64,000 nucleotides of DNA, from contig PAQM01000028.1 in NCBI GenBank assembly GCA_002709305.1, positions 62,001 through 126,000 on the forward strand, in the 5' to 3' direction. The notes under the pieces were generated by a model. That model ran no database searches and was not told the DNA's origin. It worked only from the letters and a program-made list of their open reading frames with translations. This document shows positions 59,090 to 64,000 of the stretch, one piece after another (position 1 is the first letter of the stretch; each line of letters begins with the position of its first letter). The stretch is from Crocinitomicaceae bacterium. GTDB taxonomy: Bacteria; Bacteroidota; Bacteroidia; Flavobacteriales_D; Crocinitomicaceae. The translations under genes were made by a program, and so were the position numbers.

Positions 59090-59961
59090 TAATTCTTCAT
59101 TTTTAAAAATGCAACTTCTTTTTCTGTTAAATGTCTATACATACCCCTTGGCAAATCTTTTTTAGTTAAGCCTGCAAATTTAACACGGTCTAATTTCACT
59201 ACATTAAAACCAATAGCCTCAAATGTTCTTCTAACTATTCTATTCTTTCCAGAATGAAGCTCTACACCCAACTGTCTACAATCACCATCTTTAACATACT
59301 CTGCATCGTCAAAAAACGATGTCCCATCTTCTAATTTTACTCCAGTTAATAATTTCTTTATATCTTCTTTTGAAACTTTCTTATTCAATTCAACATAATA
59401 TAACTTTCTTGACTTGTGCCTTGGATGAGTTAATTTTTTAGCTAAATCTCCATCATTTGTGAATAATAATAATCCTGTTGTCTCTCTATCTAATCGACCT
59501 ACAGGATAAATCCTTTCTTTACAAGCCTTTTTAACCAACCCCATAACTGTTTTACGACCAAATGGATCATCCATTGTAGTAATAAATCCCTTTGGTTTAT
59601 TTAATAAAACATATCTTTTCTTTTCAGGATTTATTTGCTGTCCATCATATTTTACAATATCACTTGGACAAACTTTTAAACCCATTTTGAAAACTTGTTC
59701 ACCATTAACTGAAACAAGTCCAGTCTTAATTAACACGTCTGCCTCTCTCCTTGAACAAATACCAGCATTTGACAAATATTTATTTAGTCTAATAAATTTA
59801 TCATTAAAAGAAGGTAATGGATCACCCTTTTTTAGCTTGTCTTTAAAGTCAATGTATTTAGCCTTTTTTTTCAACTTACTATGAATAGTAGGGTTTAATT
59901 TAGATTTTAAAAGTTTTCTCTTCGATTTTTTTAAGTTATTACTTATTTTCTTCCTATTCAT
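59089..59961 (-). CDS. 23S rRNA pseudouridine synthase, RluB/RsuA family
   Basis: A 290-residue enzyme that isomerises a uridine in rRNA. It has an unusual Lys/Arg-rich N-terminal tail (1-50, no fold expected), an S4 RNA-binding domain (about 56-115; LNKYLSNAGICSRREAD) and the RsuA/RluB catalytic domain with D158 in VGRLDRETTGLL. Basic tails are common in Bacteroidota members. Which rRNA position is modified cannot be told. It lies 28 bp after rnc. Confidence 0.9.
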   Translation of the reverse strand: MNRKKISNNLKKSKRKLLKSKLNPTIHSKLKKKAKYIDFKDKLKKGDPLPSFNDKFIRLNKYLSNAGICSRREADVLIKTGLVSVNGEQVFKMGLKVCPSDIVKYDGQQINPEKKRYVLLNKPKGFITTMDDPFGRKTVMGLVKKACKERIYPVGRLDRETTGLLLFTNDGDLAKKLTHPRHKSRKLYYVELNKKVSKEDIKKLLTGVKLEDGTSFFDDAEYVKDGDCRQLGVELHSGKNRIVRRTFEAIGFNVVKLDRVKFAGLTKKDLPRGMYRHLTEKEVAFLKMKN

Positions 59962-59989
59962 AACAAATACAAAGATAAAACATTTAATA

Positions 59990-60703
59990 CTATAATTGAT
60001 TCAAGAGCACTAGGGTATTTTGACAAGCTTGTTGCTCAGCCTTCTTCTTAGATGGGCCAACTCCAAGGCCATATTCCTTATTATTAATTTTCACAACAAT
60101 TATATATTGCCACGATGTTTTTTTTTTAATTTCAGATAAAACTTCAAAATGAAAAGGGGTTTGATTTTTTTGACTCCATATAAACAATCGTGATTTAAAA
60201 TCAACTTCTTTAATAAGAACCTCACTAATATCAATGTGTTTTTTTAAAATATATTCTTTTAAACTCTTTTCAACACTTTTATAACCACCATCAAGAAAGA
60301 TTGCCCCAATGACAGCTTCAAAAGCATTACCTTGAATTGTTTCTAAGTTAATGGAAAGGTTTTTGTTATATTTCAGTATCCTAGAGATCTCTATTTTATC
60401 AGCAATAATCGCTAAACTTATCCTACTTACTAATTTTGACTTTAATCTTGTCAGGAATCCTTCATCTTCATTTGGGAATTTTAAATATAGGATTTTTGCA
60501 ATAACAGTATCAATAATTGAATCTCCTAAAAATTCTAATCTTTCATTAGAAGTTAATTGATCATGATTTATTGAAGACTTATGCGTAAATGCTTCTTTAA
60601 AAAATTTGACACTTCTTACTTTATAACCAAATTTTTCAAGAACAAAAGACACAATTAATTGTTCATCTGATTTTTTTGTAAAAAAAAATGATTTAACTAA
60701 CAA
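59990..60703 (-). CDS. rnc: ribonuclease III
   Basis: Endonuclease that cuts double-stranded RNA in rRNA and mRNA processing. 237 residues: nuclease domain with NERLEFLGDSIID (53-65; catalytic E57 and D61) and GNAFEAVIGAIFLDGG, then a dsRNA-binding domain (about 165-237; WQYIIVVKINNKEYGLGVGPSKKKAEQQAC). The start is a TTG at 60703: the preceding in-frame codon is TAA and no Met occurs before the nuclease domain. The start overlaps fabF by 7 nt, so translation is probably coupled. Confidence 0.95.
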   Translation of the reverse strand: MLVKSFFFTKKSDEQLIVSFVLEKFGYKVRSVKFFKEAFTHKSSINHDQLTSNERLEFLGDSIIDTVIAKILYLKFPNEDEGFLTRLKSKLVSRISLAIIADKIEISRILKYNKNLSINLETIQGNAFEAVIGAIFLDGGYKSVEKSLKEYILKKHIDISEVLIKEVDFKSRLFIWSQKNQTPFHFEVLSEIKKKTSWQYIIVVKINNKEYGLGVGPSKKKAEQQACQNTLVLLNQL

Positions 60704-61956
60704 TTAGACTCAAATTTCTTCACGATAATTGTTGTATTATGACCGCCAAAACCAAATGTATTTGACATAGCATAATTAACTATTCTCTCTTGTGCTTTAT
60801 TAAATGTGAAATTTAAATTATTATCCAATTCTGGATCATGATTTTCATGATTAATTGTTGGGGGGATGATATTTTCTTTAACTGCCATAACAGCAGCAAT
60901 CGCCTCAATAGCTCCGGCAGCACCTAATAAATGTCCTGTCATTGATTTAGTTGAACTAATGTTCAAATTATAAGAATGATCCCCAAAAACCTGTTGGATT
61001 GCTTTAACTTCAGCAATATCGCCTAAAGGAGTTGAAGTACCATGTACATTTATATAATCTATTTTTTCTCGATTAATATTAGCATCATCAATTGCAGCAA
61101 TCATAGAGTTTCGAGCTCCAAGTCCATCAGGATGTGGAGCTGTCAAATGATATGCATCACCAGACATTCCACCACCTAAAACTTCAGCATATATATTAGC
61201 CCCACGTTTAATAGCATGTTCATATTCTTCTAATATTAAAGCACCCGAACCTTCACCTAAGACAAATCCATCACGACCAAGATCAAATGGACGAGATGCG
61301 GTCTTAGGAGATTCATTCCTAGTTGATAAGGCTCTTAGTGCATTAAATCCGCCTACTCCAGACTGGTTCACTCCAGCTTCAGACCCTCCTGTTACTATTG
61401 CATCGGCCTTACCTAAACGAATATAATTATATGCATCAATAATAGCATTTGTTGAAGAGGCACAAGCAGATACTGTTACATAATTAGGGCCACGGAAGCC
61501 ATATTCAATTGAAATGTGACCTGCAGCAATATCTGCAATCATCTTTGGAATAAAGAAAGGACTAAAACGAGGTGTACCATCACCTTGAAAATAAGTGCTT
61601 ATCTCATCTTGAAAAGTCTTCATGCCGCCAATTCCTGAACCCCAAATAACCCCTATCCGATCTAAATTTGGATTAGAATTTATTAAATTAGAAACTGATA
61701 CAGCCTCTCTAGCAGAGACCATGGCGTATTGTGAAAATAAGTCTAATTTTCTTGCTTCTTTACGATCTAAATGATTTGAAACATCAAATCCTTTGACTTC
61801 GCAAGCAAATTTTGTTTTAAATAGTGAAGGGTCAAATCGCGTAATTATGTCTGCACCACTCTTCCCTTTTTTCAACCCTTCCCAATAATCAGAAAGAGTA
61901 TTTCCAATTGGAGTGATAGCACCTAGACCTGTAATAACAACACGTTTCAAATCCAT
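60697..61956 (-). CDS. fabF: 3-oxoacyl-[ACP] synthase II
   Basis: Condensing enzyme of fatty-acid elongation; joins malonyl-ACP to the growing acyl chain. 419 residues. The active-site cysteine C165 is in VSACASSTN, and the two catalytic histidines lie in HGTSTPLGD (about 305) and GHLLGAAGA (about 342). It lies 31 bp after acpP and overlaps rnc; the acpP-fabF-rnc order is widely conserved. Confidence 0.97.
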   Translation of the reverse strand: MDLKRVVITGLGAITPIGNTLSDYWEGLKKGKSGADIITRFDPSLFKTKFACEVKGFDVSNHLDRKEARKLDLFSQYAMVSAREAVSVSNLINSNPNLDRIGVIWGSGIGGMKTFQDEISTYFQGDGTPRFSPFFIPKMIADIAAGHISIEYGFRGPNYVTVSACASSTNAIIDAYNYIRLGKADAIVTGGSEAGVNQSGVGGFNALRALSTRNESPKTASRPFDLGRDGFVLGEGSGALILEEYEHAIKRGANIYAEVLGGGMSGDAYHLTAPHPDGLGARNSMIAAIDDANINREKIDYINVHGTSTPLGDIAEVKAIQQVFGDHSYNLNISSTKSMTGHLLGAAGAIEAIAAVMAVKENIIPPTINHENHDPELDNNLNFTFNKAQERIVNYAMSNTFGFGGHNTTIIVKKFESNC

Positions 61957-61987
61957 ATTTAGCCATAAGTTAGTCCTACGAAAAAAA

Positions 61988-62224
61988 TTAATTTACATTC
62001 CCTTCTATATATGCAATTGCATCACCTACAGTTTGAATATTCTCTGCTTGCTCATCTGGAATTGCTATATTAAATTCTTTCTCAAATTCCATAATTAATT
62101 CAACAGTATCTAAAGAATCTGCGCCTAGATCGCTTGTAAAGCTTGCATCATTTGATACTTCACCTTCATCAACACCTAATTTATCTACAATAATAGATTT
62201 CACTTTTGATTTAATGTCAGACAT
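61988..62224 (-). CDS. acpP: acyl carrier protein
   Basis: A 78-residue acidic four-helix carrier protein. The phosphopantetheine is attached to S37 in [17 protein letters not shown]. First gene of the acpP-fabF-rnc-rluB operon, divergent from purN. The 149 bp between acpP and purN hold no clear promoter for acpP. Confidence 0.98.
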   Translation of the reverse strand: MSDIKSKVKSIIVDKLGVDEGEVSNDASFTSDLGADSLDTVELIMEFEKEFNIAIPDEQAENIQTVGDAIAYIEGNVN

Positions 62225-62373
62225 TTCTTTCTAATTTTAAATTATTTATTTAGCATCAAAGAAAGCTACAAAATATCAAAAGACAAAATATTTACTAATA
62301 ATTTATCACTACTATAATGTTAATTTCTTTAAACTGCATTATGTAATTAAAATCAAGTTAATAACTTTGTAAT

Positions 62374-62946
62374 ATGGGAAAAATAAAAATAGCAATATTT
62401 GCTTCAGGAAAAGGGAGCAATGCTATCAACTTGATATCTTTCTTCAAAAATCATAATTTAATTGAGGTGTCTTTTGTTTTAAGTAACAAAGCTGATGCGC
62501 CTGTCTTAAATTCTGTGAAAAAAATTGGATTAGAAACAAAGTATTACAATAAAAACAAAATTGAAGATGGTGAATTTTTAACTCAAGTATGCAAAACAGC
62601 AGAAATTGATTGGATTATTCTAGCAGGTTATCTAAAACTTATTCCACCAAAAGTAGTATTAACATATAAAGATAAGATAATCAATGTTCATCCTTCACTT
62701 CTACCTAAATATGGAGGTAAAGGAATGTATGGATTGAATGTTCATAAAGAAGTACTTAAAAATAAAGAAAAAGAATCTGGGATTACTATCCATTTTGTTA
62801 ATGAACAATTTGATAAAGGGAGAATAATTGCACAATTCTATTTTGAAATAAACCCAAAAGATAACCTTTTAGAAATTGAACGAAAAATTAAACAACTAGA
62901 GCAAAAATACTTGCCTATAGTAATAGAAAAATCAATTTTACAATAA
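62374..62946 (+). CDS. purN: phosphoribosylglycinamide formyltransferase
   Basis: Third step of purine synthesis; moves the formyl group of 10-formyl-THF to GAR. 190 residues, normal for the family. The catalytic triad is visible: N104 and H106 in NVHPSLLPKYGG and D147 in HFVNEQFDKGRII. A perfect TANNTTTG-like box (TAACTTTG) lies only 4 nt before the ATG, too close for a normal leader. It is 3 bp ahead of the marC-like gene. The fhs gene in this window makes its cofactor. Confidence 0.96.
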   Translation: MGKIKIAIFASGKGSNAINLISFFKNHNLIEVSFVLSNKADAPVLNSVKKIGLETKYYNKNKIEDGEFLTQVCKTAEIDWIILAGYLKLIPPKVVLTYKDKIINVHPSLLPKYGGKGMYGLNVHKEVLKNKEKESGITIHFVNEQFDKGRIIAQFYFEINPKDNLLEIERKIKQLEQKYLPIVIEKSILQ

Positions 62947-62949
62947 GCT

Positions 62950-63543
62950 ATGTCCTCTTTTTTAAGCCAATTTAATCTCAGTGATATTTTTAAAGCATCT
63001 ATGGTTTTATTTGCTGTAATAGATGTCATAGGATCAATTCCAATTATCATAAAAATAAAAGAGCAAAGTGGTGAAATTCATCCTTTTAGAGCAAGTATTG
63101 TTTCACTGGCAATAATGACACTTTTCCTAATCTTAGGTGAAAAAATTCTACATTTATTTAGTGTGGAAGTTGAAGAATTTGCTGTTGCAGGATCATTAAT
63201 CTTGTTTGCAATGGCTACAGAAATGATTTTAGGGATTAAAGTCTTCCGGGGAGAGACGACTGGTAAAACAGCAAGCATAGTTCCACTAGCATTTCCTATT
63301 ATTGCCGGTGCAGGGTCAATGACATCAATAATTTCTTTAAGAGCAGAATATCATCAAATTAATATTGCTCTTGCTATTCTGATTAATATAATTGTTGTTT
63401 TTATTGTACTAAAACTCACAAAGAAAATTGAACGTATATTAGGTCCTGGAGGTATTGCTATACTTGAAAAAGTATTTGGAATAATTCTTCTTGCTATAGC
63501 AGTAAAACTTTTCAGCTCTAATGCAAAAGAATTATTTGCCTAA
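62950..63543 (+). CDS. MarC family membrane protein
   Basis: A 197-residue integral membrane protein with about six helices, matching the MarC/UPF0056 family (LFAVIDVIGSIPIIIKI, LILFAMATEMILGI, PLAFPIIAGAGSMTSII). The family is of unknown function despite the historical link to antibiotic resistance. It follows purN by 3 bp, so it is probably co-transcribed, and converges on the MORN-repeat gene. Confidence 0.9.
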   Translation: MSSFLSQFNLSDIFKASMVLFAVIDVIGSIPIIIKIKEQSGEIHPFRASIVSLAIMTLFLILGEKILHLFSVEVEEFAVAGSLILFAMATEMILGIKVFRGETTGKTASIVPLAFPIIAGAGSMTSIISLRAEYHQINIALAILINIIVVFIVLKLTKKIERILGPGGIAILEKVFGIILLAIAVKLFSSNAKELFA

Positions 63544-63552
63544 AAAACTGTA

Positions 63553-64000
63553 TTATCTTTTTGGGGAAAACCCCCCATCATTCAATCCACCCCCATCCAC
63601 TTTTATACCATTTTTAAAATTGTATTTCTTAATAACTTTTCCACTTTTACCATAGAGAATAAAAGTTCCATTTTTAAGCCCTTCTTTATAGTTTATTTCA
63701 GAAGTTATTTCACCGCGACGAGAGAACTTTTGCATAAGACCATTTAACTTACCTTCCTTATAATTAGAAATCACAAATGGTATGCCTCCTGGGTAATATG
63801 TGGTCCATTTACCATCCTTTTCACCTTGCCTATATTCTCCTTCTTCAATTATTTTATAATTTTCTGAAGAGTACGAGGTTGAAGGTCCATGTAATTTACT
63901 AAAAATAATAGACCGATTCTTAATTAGATCATAGTCTAATTTAGATTTTTCCTTAAAAATCTTATAATGCTTTAACTCTTTTAATCTTCCATTTTCAAAA
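63553..64000 (-). CDS. MORN-repeat protein, 5' end cut by the window
   Basis: The frame is open from the stop at 63553 to the right edge of the window, so the gene continues beyond 64000. The visible part has the repeating pattern G-E/K-Y-x-x-G-x-K-x-G-x-W/F, for example EGEYRQGEKDGKWTTYYPGG, YKEGKLNGLMQKFS and YKEGLKNGTFILYG. This is the MORN/YwqK-type repeat, found in many Bacteroidota proteins. A GTG at 63774 is inside the reading frame but is not a likely start. The role is unknown. Confidence 0.8.
   Translation of the reverse strand, partial: FENGRLKELKHYKIFKEKSKLDYDLIKNRSIIFSKLHGPSTSYSSENYKIIEEGEYRQGEKDGKWTTYYPGGIPFVISNYKEGKLNGLMQKFSRRGEITSEINYKEGLKNGTFILYGKSGKVIKKYNFKNGIKVDGGGLNDGGFSPKR

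Noticed and set aside
62362-62369. TAACTTTG as a purN promoter
   Set aside because: It ends 4 nt before the ATG, which would require a leaderless mRNA, and no -33 TTG is present.
63560-63575. GGGG-AAAA-CCCC hairpin near the end of the MORN gene
   Set aside because: It lies within the coding sequence and is not followed by a U-run in either useful direction.

Overview
The window is a low-GC chromosomal segment from a member of Bacteroidota, most likely Flavobacteriales. The evidence is type IX secretion (T9SS) sorting domains of types A and B, PorP/SprF and SprE/PorW genes, TANNTTTG-type -7 promoter boxes, A-rich leaders without Shine-Dalgarno sequences, and an F-type ATP synthase cluster without atpD/atpC that sits beside sprE and a bactofilin gene. 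The family cannot be fixed from this sequence; a marine Crocinitomicaceae/Cryomorphaceae-like bacterium would fit. No rRNA, tRNA, CRISPR array, insertion sequence, prophage or replication origin was seen.

Layout. 0.1-2.8 kb (+): formate-THF ligase and a glycosyltransferase. 2.9-13.2 kb (-): one long gene train, yebC, sprE, bactofilin, two small membrane proteins (one AtpZ/AtpI-like), atpB-E-F-H-A-G and a secreted coiled-coil protein. 13.3-13.9 kb (+): a GLPGLI-like secreted protein. 13.9-24.9 kb (-): a tight five-gene surface operon made of a small exported protein, two giant SprB-repeat proteins with type B sorting domains, their probable PorP/SprF partner, and an OmpA-domain protein. 25.1-32.8 kb (+): a divergent 2581-residue surface protein with a LamG-like domain, 13 Ig-like repeats, a seven-bladed RCC1 propeller and a type A sorting domain. 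32.9-42.1 kb (+): saccharopine dehydrogenase, a short metG, sucA-sucB and lepA. 42.2-48.3 kb (+): an iron-type uptake operon (DUF4856 lipoprotein, imelysin-like lipoprotein, HTTM membrane protein, TonB-dependent receptor). 48.3-51.9 kb (-): DUF3108 protein and leuS. 52.1-55.0 kb (+): a TPR sensor kinase and LytTR regulator pair. 55.4-64.0 kb: cyclase-family protein, HAD phosphatase, methylmalonyl-CoA epimerase, a T9SS cargo protein, the acpP-fabF-rnc-rluB operon with a beta-barrel gene, purN, marC, and the 3' part of a MORN-repeat gene cut by the window end.

How the genes fit together. Much of the window is housekeeping: ATP synthesis, TCA cycle, C1 metabolism, fatty-acid synthesis, translation. 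The accessory part is cell-surface biology. SprE is a T9SS component and could help export the proteins encoded at 15.6-32.8 kb, with PorP/SprF and the OmpA protein likely holding the type B cargo at the outer membrane. I did not find an unmistakably new system. The best candidates for something undescribed are the RCC1/Ig/LamG giant protein with its divergent SprB operon, and the four-gene uptake operon with a palindrome over its promoter.
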